NCBI GenBank assembly: GCA_029862975.1
Contig: JAOTWP010000007.1
Location: 1-61,425 of the forward strand
Origin: Acidobacteriota bacterium
GTDB taxonomy: Bacteria > Acidobacteriota > Thermoanaerobaculia > Multivoradales > JAHEKO01
Direction of reading: 5' to 3'
Length of the DNA stretch: 61,425 nt
Position 1 is the first letter of the stretch. The number at the start of each line of letters is the position of its first letter. Under the pieces are notes generated by a model, which was not told the DNA's origin, did no database searches, and saw only the letters and a list, made by a program, of their open reading frames with translations. Shown in pieces: positions 41,303 through 49,963 of this stretch. A program made the position numbers and the translations under genes.

Positions 41303-43185
41303 TGAGCGTCGCGCGGGCCGCCGTCCTCACCCTGGTCTGGAGCGGCCTCGGCCTGCTCGCGGCGCCGGGCGTCCACGGCCAGATCTCGCCCGGTCCCCTC
41401 ACCGCCGCCCACGCCGAGATCGACGGCAGCCGCAACTGCCTGGACTGCCACACCCAGGGCGAGGGCGTCGCCGCCGCCAAGTGCCTCGAGTGCCACAAGA
41501 TCCTCGGCGAGCGCATCCGCACCGGCGCCGGGCTGCACGCCCGGACCGACTACGAGGATTGCCGGCTCTGCCACATCGAGCATCACGGCCGCGACTACGA
41601 GCTCGTCTGGTGGGGACCGGACGGAATCGCGAGCTTCGACCATGCCGAGACGGGCGAGCCGCTCGCCGGCAAGCACCTGGAGCTCGACTGCCGCGAGTGC
41701 CACCGCGCTTCCTTCATCGAGCGCGCCGAGGCCTTCGTGGCGGCCGGCAAGGACCTCGACCGCACCTACCTCGGGCTGTCCGCGGCGTGCGCGGCCTGCC
41801 ACGCGGACGAGCACCGCGGGCAGCTGGAGCCGGCCGCCTGCGACCAGTGTCACGGCGTCGAGGCCTTCCGGCCGGCCTCCGGGTTCGACCACGCCGGCGC
41901 GGCGTTCGCCCTCGCAGGGGCCCACGCGAAGGTCGAATGCGTCGAGTGCCACCGCCCGGAGACGGACGCCGGCGGCGAGCCGTTCGCCCGCTTCAAGCCG
42001 GTCGCCCACGAGCGCTGCTCGGCCTGCCATCGGGATCCCCACGAGGGAGCGCTGGGGCCCGACTGCGCCTCCTGCCACGTCGCGGACTCGTGGTTCACGA
42101 CCCCCGGTTTCGACCACGCCGCGACGCGCTATCCGCTCACCGGGCGGCACCAGCGGGTCGGCTGCGCGGAGTGCCACCGGCGGCCGGGCGGCGCCCTGCA
42201 GTTCTCGGGCATCCCCTTCGCCACCTGCCGCGACTGCCACGCCGACCCGCACGAGGACCGGCTCGGCCCCGACTGCGCCAGCTGCCACGTGACGGGAGGA
42301 TGGGACAGCCGCAGCCGCGACGGCTTCGACCACGGGCGCACGCGCTTCGCGCTCGCCGGCGCCCACGCCGCCGTCGAGTGCGGCAAGTGCCATCGCGCGG
42401 GCGAGCCCTTCGCCGTGCCGGGGTTCGAGCGTTGCGCCACCTGCCATGCCGACGAGCACCTCGGGCAGTTCGCGGGACGCGAGGACGGCGGCGCCTGCGA
42501 GGGCTGCCACACCGTGGAGCGCTGGGTGCCGGCGCTCTTCTCGGAGGAGGACCACGCGCTGTCCCGCTTCGCGCTGACCGGCCTCCACCGCGGCGTGGCG
42601 TGCATCGAATGCCACCGGGAGACGACCTACCAGCGCCCCGGCGATCCGCGGGTCGTCGCGACCGCCAAGTTCCGCTTCCAGAGCCTGGCGTGCGTCGAGT
42701 GCCACGCGGATCCGCACGGCGGTACGGCCGACCGCTGGCTGGCGGAAGGCGGCTGCGCCGCCTGCCACTCCGACGCCGGCTGGACGGTGCCGGTCTTCGA
42801 CCACGCCGGCACCTCCTTCCCGCTCGAGGCGGGCCACCGGGAGGTCGCCTGCGGCAAGTGCCACGCCACCGCGGAGGCCACCGAGGAGCGCCGTCTCCTC
42901 GCCCTCGAAGGGGTCTCCACGGACTGCGCGGCGTGCCACGCGGAGCCCCACGGTGGCCAGTTCGAAGGCCGCCCCGGCGGCTGCGCCGCCTGCCACACGG
43001 CCGTCCGCTGGGCCGATCTCGTCTTCGTCCACGACCGCGACAGCGCCTTCCGGCTGGCCGGGGCGCACGCCCGCGCCCCCTGCGTCGCCTGCCACGAGCC
43101 GGAGGCCGGGCTGCCCGAGCCGATCGTCCGCTACCGGCCGCTCCCCGTGACCTGCGAAGGCTGCCACGCTCCGGCCGCCGGCTGA
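41302..43185 (+). CDS. 23-heme c-type cytochrome
   Basis: 627 residues from a GTG overlapping the cytochrome b stop. A signal peptide (AAVLTLVWSGLGLLAAPGVHG) leads into a chain with 23 CxxCH motifs, from CLDCH and CLECH to CVACH and CEGCH. Irregular triheme units repeat: FDHAxTxFxLxGxHxxVxCxxCH, then CxxCHADPHxxxLGPDCASCH with W. This resembles the cytochrome c3/doubled-CxxCH proteins seen in acidobacterial, myxobacterial and geobacterial electron-export clusters. The single signal sequence and adjacent cytochrome b suggest it takes electrons at the outer face of the inner membrane. It ends 15 bases from the convergent sulfatase-like gene. Confidence 0.92.
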   Translation: MSVARAAVLTLVWSGLGLLAAPGVHGQISPGPLTAAHAEIDGSRNCLDCHTQGEGVAAAKCLECHKILGERIRTGAGLHARTDYEDCRLCHIEHHGRDYELVWWGPDGIASFDHAETGEPLAGKHLELDCRECHRASFIERAEAFVAAGKDLDRTYLGLSAACAACHADEHRGQLEPAACDQCHGVEAFRPASGFDHAGAAFALAGAHAKVECVECHRPETDAGGEPFARFKPVAHERCSACHRDPHEGALGPDCASCHVADSWFTTPGFDHAATRYPLTGRHQRVGCAECHRRPGGALQFSGIPFATCRDCHADPHEDRLGPDCASCHVTGGWDSRSRDGFDHGRTRFALAGAHAAVECGKCHRAGEPFAVPGFERCATCHADEHLGQFAGREDGGACEGCHTVERWVPALFSEEDHALSRFALTGLHRGVACIECHRETTYQRPGDPRVVATAKFRFQSLACVECHADPHGGTADRWLAEGGCAACHSDAGWTVPVFDHAGTSFPLEAGHREVACGKCHATAEATEERRLLALEGVSTDCAACHAEPHGGQFEGRPGGCAACHTAVRWADLVFVHDRDSAFRLAGAHARAPCVACHEPEAGLPEPIVRYRPLPVTCEGCHAPAAG

Positions 43186-43200
43186 GGGGGCCGCGGCGAC

Positions 43201-45471
43201 CTACTGGAGGTAGCCGGCGGCCCGCAGCCGGCGCTTGAGCTCCTCGTCCGCCTCCACCCGCGGCGCGTCGAGGCTCGTCCAGTAGTGCCGCCTGAAGCGC
43301 AGCAGCGAGCCCAGGTAGCCCGTCCAGACGGTGTCCCGGGCCGCCACGTCGCGGGTCTCGCCGGGGTCCGTGACGAGATCGTAGAGCTCCTCGCCGGACC
43401 TCGGAAACCGCTTCGTCGGCAGGTAGCTGATCAGTTTGCGGGCCGGCGTTGCCACGCTTTCGAGGTGGCGGTCGTCGAGCTGCAGGTAGGCGTAGCTCAC
43501 CTCCTCTGGCGCCCGGTAGCCGCCGACCGCCGGCAGCAGGCTGCGCCCCTGGACGGCGGCCGGAATCTCGGCACCCACGAAGTCGAGCAGCGTCGGCAGC
43601 ACGTCGATCTGCCGGGCCAGGGCGCCGACCGTCGCGCCCCGCCCGCGGCCGTCCGGGAAGCGGATGACGAGCGGCACCGCGAGCTGCTCCTCGAAGAGGC
43701 CCTTGCCGTGGGCGAGACGGTCGTGCTCGCCGAACTCCTCGCCGTGATCCGAGAGCAGGACGATGAGGGTCGACTCGTAGAGCCCCAGCTCCCGCAGCTT
43801 GTCGAGGAGCGCCCCGAAGGCCGCGTCGTTGAAGGCGATCTCCGCGTCGTAGAGGTCGCTCAGGGCCTGCACCGCGGCGTCGCCGGCCTCGACTCCGGCC
43901 GTCGCCAGCTGATTGATGCGCTCGTTGGAGCCGGCCTCGGGGTCCTTCACCTGCGGGGCGAAGCGCTCCCGGTAGGGGCTGCGCGGCATGTACGGCCCGT
44001 GCGGATCCGTCGTGTGGAGGTAGAGCAGGAACGGGCGGTCGGCCGGCCGCTTCTCGAGCCAGGGAAAGGCCGCCGCGTTGACCTTGTCCGACAGCTCGTG
44101 GACCTCCGGCCTCGTGGCCCGCTCCTGCAGCCAGTTGAAGATGGAAAAGCCGCGCTCGAAGCCGAACTTCCGGCCCACGTTGCCGTTGGTGATCACCGCG
44201 GCCGTGTCCCAGCCCAGGCCCTGGAAGATCTCCGGCAAGAGCTGCACCGACTCCGGGATGGCGTCGTCGCGCTCGTTCGTGCCGTGGACCTGGGGATTGA
44301 GCCCGCTGAACAGCGAGGCGACCGTCGGCCGGGTCCACGACGACTGCGCGCTCACCTCGGTGAACCGCGTCGCCTCGCGGGCGAAACGGTCGATGTTGGG
44401 GGAGGTCGGCCGCTCGTAGCCGTAGCAGCCCAGACGGTCCGCCCGCAGCGTATCCACGAGGTAGATCAGGATGTTCGGCCGCCGCCCCGAGGGCTGGCCA
44501 ACGGGCGCCGGCGGCGGGGCGTCCTCCTTCCGCGGCGCGCGCACGACGGGGGCGACCAGCCGCAGGCCGCCGGCGGCGCCCGCGGCGGGCAGCGCCGCGA
44601 GCGTCACCCGCACCGGCCCGGAGGGCGAGGCGGGCAGCTCGACGGCGACGTCCTCGAGGCTCTCCTCCGCCAGCGAGAGATCGCGGGTCGCCACTTCCCC
44701 ACCCGCCGCCTCGACCTCGACGCGCAGCGCCGGTACCGCGCCGCCGGCGCCGCTGAGGTCGCGCCACGGCGCCACGCCCGCGATCTCGAGACGGCCCCCC
44801 GCGGGAAGCCGCAGGTAGTAGCTGGCGCTCGAGGCGAAGGGCAGGATGAGGTCGTCCTCGCGCGCCTGCGGCGGCTGCGAGCCCGAACCCGGCAGCAGGC
44901 TCAGGGAGTGCCAGGACACGGCCAGCTCTCGCCGGTCCTCGGAGGCCGGATCGACCTCCGCCGGCCGGCGGCTGTAGGCATACTCGAGCTCGAGCACGTT
45001 GCTGCCCACGACCAGCGCCGCCTCCGGCAGCGCGAGGCGGTACTCGCGAACGCTACCGCCGCGCGGGCTTTCAGGGGTCTCGAAGCCGTCCATCACGATC
45101 TCGCCGACCGCTTGCCCGTTGAGCAGCACCCGGACGACCTGCGGCGGCGCGCCGGCGAAGAGGAACGGCGTCGCCTCGGCCACGAGCTCGAGGGGACGCC
45201 GCCAGGAGATCTCGAGCCGCAGCTGCGAGCTGCTCCCCAGCCCCCAGCAGTACGACGCTTCGCCGGGCTGCTCGTCGACGCCCCAGCCCGCGATCAGGAA
45301 GGGCCGCGCCTCGGGAGTGCCGAGATCGAGCGCCGTCGTCTCGGATCGCAGCTCGGCCAGGGGGAGGAGCGTCGCGAGACTGGTGCCGGGCTCCGGCGCC
45401 GGTGCGGGCCCGCCGCAGGCCCCGGCGAGGACGGCCAGACCGAGCCCGGCGAGCCGCCACGGCCCCTTCAC
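43201..45471 (-). CDS. Sulfatase-like alkaline-phosphatase-superfamily lipoprotein
   Basis: 756 residues. From GTG 45471 the product has a lipoprotein signal with lipobox LAGAC. A beta-sandwich region (about 30-300) precedes the hydrolase domain at RPNILIYLVDTLRADRLGC. Metal ligands are there (VDTLRADR; LLSDHGEEFGEH), but the nucleophile region reads SSWTRPTVASLFSG, so there is no CxPxR or SxPxR sulfatase signature. A threonine takes the cysteine position, as in phosphotransferase-like members. It may be a phosphodiesterase, phosphotransferase or atypical sulfatase. A longer upstream frame covers non-coding sequence. TATACT lies 40 nt upstream of the start. Confidence 0.8.
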   Translation of the reverse strand: MKGPWRLAGLGLAVLAGACGGPAPAPEPGTSLATLLPLAELRSETTALDLGTPEARPFLIAGWGVDEQPGEASYCWGLGSSSQLRLEISWRRPLELVAEATPFLFAGAPPQVVRVLLNGQAVGEIVMDGFETPESPRGGSVREYRLALPEAALVVGSNVLELEYAYSRRPAEVDPASEDRRELAVSWHSLSLLPGSGSQPPQAREDDLILPFASSASYYLRLPAGGRLEIAGVAPWRDLSGAGGAVPALRVEVEAAGGEVATRDLSLAEESLEDVAVELPASPSGPVRVTLAALPAAGAAGGLRLVAPVVRAPRKEDAPPPAPVGQPSGRRPNILIYLVDTLRADRLGCYGYERPTSPNIDRFAREATRFTEVSAQSSWTRPTVASLFSGLNPQVHGTNERDDAIPESVQLLPEIFQGLGWDTAAVITNGNVGRKFGFERGFSIFNWLQERATRPEVHELSDKVNAAAFPWLEKRPADRPFLLYLHTTDPHGPYMPRSPYRERFAPQVKDPEAGSNERINQLATAGVEAGDAAVQALSDLYDAEIAFNDAAFGALLDKLRELGLYESTLIVLLSDHGEEFGEHDRLAHGKGLFEEQLAVPLVIRFPDGRGRGATVGALARQIDVLPTLLDFVGAEIPAAVQGRSLLPAVGGYRAPEEVSYAYLQLDDRHLESVATPARKLISYLPTKRFPRSGEELYDLVTDPGETRDVAARDTVWTGYLGSLLRFRRHYWTSLDAPRVEADEELKRRLRAAGYLQ

Positions 45472-45510
45472 GCGATTGCGGCGGCAGCTTCCCGGGCCGA
45501 ACACCGGCGG

Positions 45511-45516
45511 AGTATA
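45511..45516 (-). promoter_or_regulatory. Minus-10 TATACT of the sulfatase-like gene
   Basis: Near-consensus TATACT on the minus strand, leader about 33 nt. TTTGCG lies 15 bp upstream as a poor minus-35. Confidence 0.4.
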
Positions 45517-45655
45517 CACACCTGGCCTGGGCGCAAACCCATCCTGGGATGCCGGCCGCCGGACCTCGCCGGCGAAGGGCGGGAATCTCGCAGCGGGCCC
45601 CTCCTGTTGCAGATAAGACGAGGAGGAGGTCACGACCGGCCGTTGCCCGGCACCG

Positions 45656-45661
45656 TATACT
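45656..45661 (+). promoter_or_regulatory. Minus-10 TATACT of the PrcB-like gene, leaderless
   Basis: Six bases separate this near-consensus TATACT from the ATG at 45668, so transcription should begin at the A of the start codon. No minus-35 is evident. Confidence 0.45.
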
Positions 45662-45667
45662 GCGACG

Positions 45668-46156
45668 ATGCGCGACCCCCGCAAGCTCCGCCGCCCGACG
45701 CTGCTCGCCCTCGCGGCGATCCTGCTGATCCCCGCCTGCGACGGCAAGTCGCCGACGGCGCCCACGCTCCCCGAAGGGGACGTGCCCTGGGAGACGCTGT
45801 TCCAGTCGCAGGAGTCGGGAATCACCGAGTTCCGGCGCGACGTCATCCGGGTGCAGAGCGGCCTGGAGGCTCTGTGGAACGAGCTCGGGACCAGGAGTGA
45901 GCTGCCGATCGTCGACTTCAACGTCGACATGGTCCTCGTGGCCGCCTCCGGCGAGCAGCCCAACAGCTGCTACGACATCGAGGTCACGGCGGCCAGGTCC
46001 GACGGCACGGACCTCACGGTGACGGTGACCGAGCGCACGCCGACGACCATCTGCGTCTGCCCGCCGGTGGTCGTCCAGCCGGTCGAGGTGATCAAGGTCC
46101 CGCGGGCCGACGAGGTCTTCTTCACCAACATCACCTTAGCCTCCTGCGCCACCTGA
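45668..46156 (+). CDS. PrcB-like secreted lipoprotein
   Basis: 162 residues. Signal peptide with lipobox LLIPAC (about residue 23), then a helical segment (WETLFQSQESGITEFRRDVI) and a C-terminal domain matching the PrcB_C type: LPIVDFNVDMVLVAASGEQPNSCYD then LTVTVTERTP and a terminal VIKVPRADEVFF. PrcB accompanies an extracellular protease in spirochaetes, and many single-domain relatives have no known function. It has no ribosome site, in keeping with a leaderless message. A pair of cysteines (ICVC) near residue 128 may form a disulfide. Confidence 0.78.
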   Translation: MRDPRKLRRPTLLALAAILLIPACDGKSPTAPTLPEGDVPWETLFQSQESGITEFRRDVIRVQSGLEALWNELGTRSELPIVDFNVDMVLVAASGEQPNSCYDIEVTAARSDGTDLTVTVTERTPTTICVCPPVVVQPVEVIKVPRADEVFFTNITLASCAT

Positions 46157-46304
46157 CGGCCCCGAGCTCGCGGGGCGCGCAGCGGCCGGCCTCTGCGCCG
46201 GCGGTCAAACGTTGGTAGCATCCTCGAGGTTCGTGGGCGTCTTCGCAGCCTCGCAACGGAGCGTCTCGGCGGGCCGCTCAACCTGCAACCAAGGGAGGGC
46301 GCGG

Positions 46305-48167
46305 ATGCTATTCGCGGGCTGGGAGCAAGCGTTGCTCGTCGTGCTGGTCGCCGCATCGGCCGGTCTTTTCGTCCACGGACTGCTGCCCAAGATCCGGCAC
46401 ATCCGAGCCGGCCGGCCGGAGCGGCCGCGGACCGATCGGCTGCCGGCGCGGCTCCTGCGGGTGATCCGGGAGGTGGTCTTCCAGTCGCGGGTGGTGGGCG
46501 GCAGGCCGGTCGCCGGGGCGCTCCACGCACTCGTCTTCTTCGGGTTCGTCTTCTTCGGGCTGGAGACGGCGGATCACTTCCTCGAGCCGTTCTACGTGCC
46601 GCTTCTGGCGACGATCTTCGGCGGCGCCCTGCCGCTCTTCAAGGGCTTCCTGGCCGTCGTGGCGGTGCTCACCGCCGTCGGCATCGTCGGTCTCGCCTAC
46701 CGCCGCTTCGTCATGGTGAAGATCTCGCCCGACCCCAAGTCGTACAGCTCGGGCGTCGTGGCGCTGATGATCCTCGTGCTGATGCTCACCTACCTCTACG
46801 GCCTCGACGAAGCAGCCCCTTTCCAGAAGGCCAACTGGTGGCTGCACTCCCTCTTGATCGTGGCCTTCCCGCCGCTCATCCTCCGCTCCAAGCACTTCCA
46901 CATCCTCATGGCCCCGGTCGACATCTTCCTGCGCACCCACGAGCTCGGCGAGTACCTGCCGCTCGAGCTCGACGAGGAGGCCCTGATGGCCGCCGAGGAG
47001 GAGGTCTCGCTGGGGCTCGAGACGATGGCCGACGTGCCGTGGAAGATGCGCATGGACTTCCTCTCCTGCGTGGAGTGCAAGCGCTGCACGGACCAGTGCC
47101 CCGCCGCCGGCAGTGGCCAGGAGCTCAATCCCCGCGGGTTCATCCTCGCCGGTCGGGCCGCGCTGGGCGGCGACGGCGGCGTCATCGGCAGCGTGATCAC
47201 CGAGACGGCTCTCGGCCAGTGCACGAGCTGCGGTGCGTGCGAGAGTATCTGTCCCGTCGGGATCGAGCATCTCCAGCTCCTCATCGGGGCCAAGCGAGCT
47301 CAGGCGCTGGCCAGCGGCAAGGGCATGGTGGCGGCCGACTTCCTGCAGGACGTCGAGCGCTACGGCAATCCGTTCAAGGCGCCGGGGGACGCCCGCGGCA
47401 AGCTGATCGCGGAGCTCGGCATCCCCCTCTACCGGGCCGGCGAGACCGAGTACCTGCTCTGGCTCGGCTGCGTCTGGACCTACAACGAGGACGCGCGGAG
47501 CAGCCTCGCGGCCACCCTCAGGCTCCTCGACGAGGCCGGCGTCAGCTACGGCGTGCTCGAGGAGGAGTCGTGCAGCGGCCACCACTCCCGGCGCCAGGGC
47601 GAAGAGCTCCAGTTCCAGACCCTGGCCAACGAGAACATCGGCCGGCTCCGGGAGCGGCAGGTGGCCAAGGTGGTCACCGGCTGCCCGCACTGCTTTCACA
47701 CGATCCGCCGCGAGTACCCGACTCTCGACGCGAGCTTCGAGGTCGAGACGATCCACCACTCCGAGCTCCTCGTCGAGCTCCTCCGTCAAGGCAGGCTGCG
47801 GCTCGCCGGCGGCGCCGGGGCGGGGCGCAAGGTCACGTTCCACGACCCCTGCTACCTGGGCCGCTACGAGAAGGTGTTCGACGCCCCGCGGCAGGCGATC
47901 GCGAGCGCCGGATTCGAGCTGCTCGAGCTGCCCCGGCGGCGCGAGAGGTCCTTCTGCTGCGGCGGCGGCAGCGCCGGGTTCATGAGCCAGCGCGAGGAGG
48001 AAAAGCGCGTCGACCTGGAGCGCAAGCGCGAGATCGGCGCCTCGGGAGCCGAGGTCCTCGTCACGGCCTGCCCGGAGTGCAAGATGATGCTCGACGCCGC
48101 GGTCGCCGAGACCGTCGATCTGGCGGAGCTCGTGGCCGGCTCGCTGCAATCCACGTCCGAGGCGTGA
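46305..48167 (+). CDS. HdrD/GlpC-like membrane iron-sulfur oxidoreductase
   Basis: 620 residues. The N-terminal half has about five transmembrane helices of the NarI-like type (LLVVLVAASAGLFVHGLL; GALHALVFFGFVFFGLETA; GFLAVVAVLTAVGIVGLAY; VALMILVLMLTYLYGL; LLIVAFPPLILRSKHFH). Two [4Fe-4S] sites follow (CVECKRCTDQCP and CTSCGACESICP), then two CCG domains: GCVWTY with ESCSGHHSRRQGEE and GCPHC, and PCYLGRYEK with CCGGGSAG and CPEC. Such proteins take electrons from ETF, disulfides or flavoproteins and deliver them to membrane quinone. AAGGGAGG precedes the ATG. The product could feed the neighbouring cytochrome island, which is inference. Confidence 0.88.
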   Translation: MLFAGWEQALLVVLVAASAGLFVHGLLPKIRHIRAGRPERPRTDRLPARLLRVIREVVFQSRVVGGRPVAGALHALVFFGFVFFGLETADHFLEPFYVPLLATIFGGALPLFKGFLAVVAVLTAVGIVGLAYRRFVMVKISPDPKSYSSGVVALMILVLMLTYLYGLDEAAPFQKANWWLHSLLIVAFPPLILRSKHFHILMAPVDIFLRTHELGEYLPLELDEEALMAAEEEVSLGLETMADVPWKMRMDFLSCVECKRCTDQCPAAGSGQELNPRGFILAGRAALGGDGGVIGSVITETALGQCTSCGACESICPVGIEHLQLLIGAKRAQALASGKGMVAADFLQDVERYGNPFKAPGDARGKLIAELGIPLYRAGETEYLLWLGCVWTYNEDARSSLAATLRLLDEAGVSYGVLEEESCSGHHSRRQGEELQFQTLANENIGRLRERQVAKVVTGCPHCFHTIRREYPTLDASFEVETIHHSELLVELLRQGRLRLAGGAGAGRKVTFHDPCYLGRYEKVFDAPRQAIASAGFELLELPRRRERSFCCGGGSAGFMSQREEEKRVDLERKREIGASGAEVLVTACPECKMMLDAAVAETVDLAELVAGSLQSTSEA

Positions 48168-48172
48168 AGCGG

Positions 48173-49897
48173 ATGCCCCGGCCCTCCACGAGCGCTCTCC
48201 TGGCGATCGTCCCGACCGCCCTCCTGACCGCCCTCCCTCTGCTCTTCGCGACTCGGCTCCTCGCGGCTCAGGAGGACACCCCCGACCCCGCCCGCGAGCC
48301 GTTCGGGGAGACGGTCGACGTCAAGGTCGTCAACGTCGAGGTCCACGTCACCGACAAGGACGGCAACCCGGTCACCGACCTCGGCCCGGAGGACTTCGAG
48401 GTTCGCGAGGACGGCCGGCCCGTCCAGATCACGAACTTCTACCGCGCGACCTCCAGATCGTCTGCTCCTCCCCTCGCCGTTGCGCAGCCGGCCCCCTTGC
48501 CGGGAAGCGACCTTCCCGACACGGTCTCGCCGATCGAATCGCCACTCCGACCCGAAGACCGCAAGCTGCGCGTCGTCGTCTTCGTGGACAACTTCTACTC
48601 CCGGCCCGTCGAGCGCAACCGCAACCTGCCGGCGCTGCGCCAGTTCCTGCAAAGCACGCTGGGGCCCGACGACGAGGCCATGGTGGTGAGCTACGACCGC
48701 GCCCTGCACGTCCTCCTGCCGTTTACCACGGATCACCCTCGCGTCTACGAGATCCTGTTCGAGCTCGAGAAGACGGCGACCTTCCAGAACGAGCTCGACG
48801 ACGCGCGGCGCGGCGTCCTCCAACGGATCGACGAGGCCGAGAGCGCCGACGAGGCCCTGATCTCGGTGCGGCCCTACGCCGACACGGTCCGCAACGACGT
48901 CGAGCACGAGATCGAGGCCGTCCAGACCATCGTCAACGACCTCGCCGGGCTCGCCGGCCGCAAGATCCTCGTCCACGTGTCGAGCGGCGTTCCGATGATC
49001 GCCGCCGGCGACCTCTTCTACGCCGTCGAGGAGAAGTTCGATCGGGGACCGGCGGTCAACCTCTCGATGTCGTACGACATGTCCCGCCGCTTCACCGAGC
49101 TGGCCGCCCAGGCCAACGCGCACGGCGTCGTCTTCTACACGATCGACGTCGCGGGGCTGCGGACCCATCGCTCCATGTCCGCCGAGGAGCGGGGCCTGGA
49201 CACGCCCATGATGGGCGTGCGGGTCGAAAGCGACCGGGTCGCCAACCGTCAGAGCCCCCTGCGCTTCCTCGCGCGCGAGACGGGGGGCCTGGCGATCCTC
49301 AACCAGAACAACATCCTGCCACCCTTGATGGAGGTGGCCGCGGGGCTCGAGACCTACTACTCCCTGGGTTTCGTCTCCGGACATCCCGGCGACAACCGCT
49401 ACCACAGCCTGCGGGTCGAGGTGGCCCGCAAGGGGGTGACGGTCCGCCACCGGAACGGCTATAGGGACAAGAGCATCGACGTCGAGATGGAAGAGAGCGT
49501 CCGCGCCGCTCTCGTCCACCGGGCGCCGACCAATCCCTGGGGCGCCACGCTCGGAACGGGACGAGCCCAGCCGCGCGACAACGACCTCTTCCTCGTCCCG
49601 ATCTCGATCGAGGTGCCGATGCGGGCGCTCGAGCTCATCCCGACCGGCGAGTACGCACGCGCCGACCTCACCTTCTTCTTCGCGGCGATGGACGGCAGCG
49701 CCCGCCTGTCGGCGGTCACCAGCGCCCCCATCGGCGTGAGGATCCCCGCCGCCCAGGCCGCGGCCGCCGCCGGCGAGTCCTACATCCTCAACCACCAGCT
49801 CCTCATGCGCACCGGCCGCAACACCATCGCGGTCGGCATCTGGGACCACTTCGCGGCCGACTCGGTCGTCCTCACCCACACGATCACCGTCCCCTGA
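48173..49897 (+). CDS. vWFA-related secreted protein
   Basis: 574 residues. The N-terminal signal (ALLAIVPTALLTALPLLFA) is followed by the acidobacterial vWFA-related opening VKVVNVEVHVTDKDGNPVTDL then GPEDFEVREDGRPVQITNF. The vWA-like domain begins LRVVVFVDNFYSRPVERN, where the DxSxS metal motif is not conserved. The later signatures ILVHVSSGVPM, VVFYTIDVAGL, FLARETGGLAILNQNN and the tail ETYYSLGFVSGHPGDNRYHSLRVEV are typical of the family. ATG at 48173 is chosen for its GAGG 10 nt upstream; GTG at 48164 overlapping the previous stop is an alternative. A canonical terminator ends the transcript. Role unknown, likely in the periplasm. Confidence 0.8.
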   Translation: MPRPSTSALLAIVPTALLTALPLLFATRLLAAQEDTPDPAREPFGETVDVKVVNVEVHVTDKDGNPVTDLGPEDFEVREDGRPVQITNFYRATSRSSAPPLAVAQPAPLPGSDLPDTVSPIESPLRPEDRKLRVVVFVDNFYSRPVERNRNLPALRQFLQSTLGPDDEAMVVSYDRALHVLLPFTTDHPRVYEILFELEKTATFQNELDDARRGVLQRIDEAESADEALISVRPYADTVRNDVEHEIEAVQTIVNDLAGLAGRKILVHVSSGVPMIAAGDLFYAVEEKFDRGPAVNLSMSYDMSRRFTELAAQANAHGVVFYTIDVAGLRTHRSMSAEERGLDTPMMGVRVESDRVANRQSPLRFLARETGGLAILNQNNILPPLMEVAAGLETYYSLGFVSGHPGDNRYHSLRVEVARKGVTVRHRNGYRDKSIDVEMEESVRAALVHRAPTNPWGATLGTGRAQPRDNDLFLVPISIEVPMRALELIPTGEYARADLTFFFAAMDGSARLSAVTSAPIGVRIPAAQAAAAAGESYILNHQLLMRTGRNTIAVGIWDHFAADSVVLTHTITVP

Positions 49898-49917
49898 GCG
49901 GGGAAACCCAGACAAGA

Positions 49918-49941
49918 AAAGGGGGCCTTGCGGCCCCCTTT
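49918..49941. terminator. Bidirectional intrinsic terminator
   Basis: AAAGGGGGCC-TTGC-GGCCCCCTTT, a perfect 10-bp stem with a 4-nt loop flanked by A and T tracts. It lies between the convergent vWFA-related and TonB-receptor genes and can serve both strands. Confidence 0.85.
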
Positions 49942-49963
49942 GGATGATGCCCTTGCGGGCTCG

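Noticed and set aside
45472-45963. N-terminal extension of the sulfatase-like protein
   Set aside because: The added 164 residues are unlike any secreted protein and run over the PrcB-like gene on the other strand. The GTG at 45471 gives a lipoprotein signal at once.
47560-47590. Loss of the CCG motif in the first Hdr-type domain (ESCSGHH)
   Set aside because: Many HdrD/GlpC relatives have C-S/T-G at this position with the RRxGxE sequence, so it is a normal subfamily variation.
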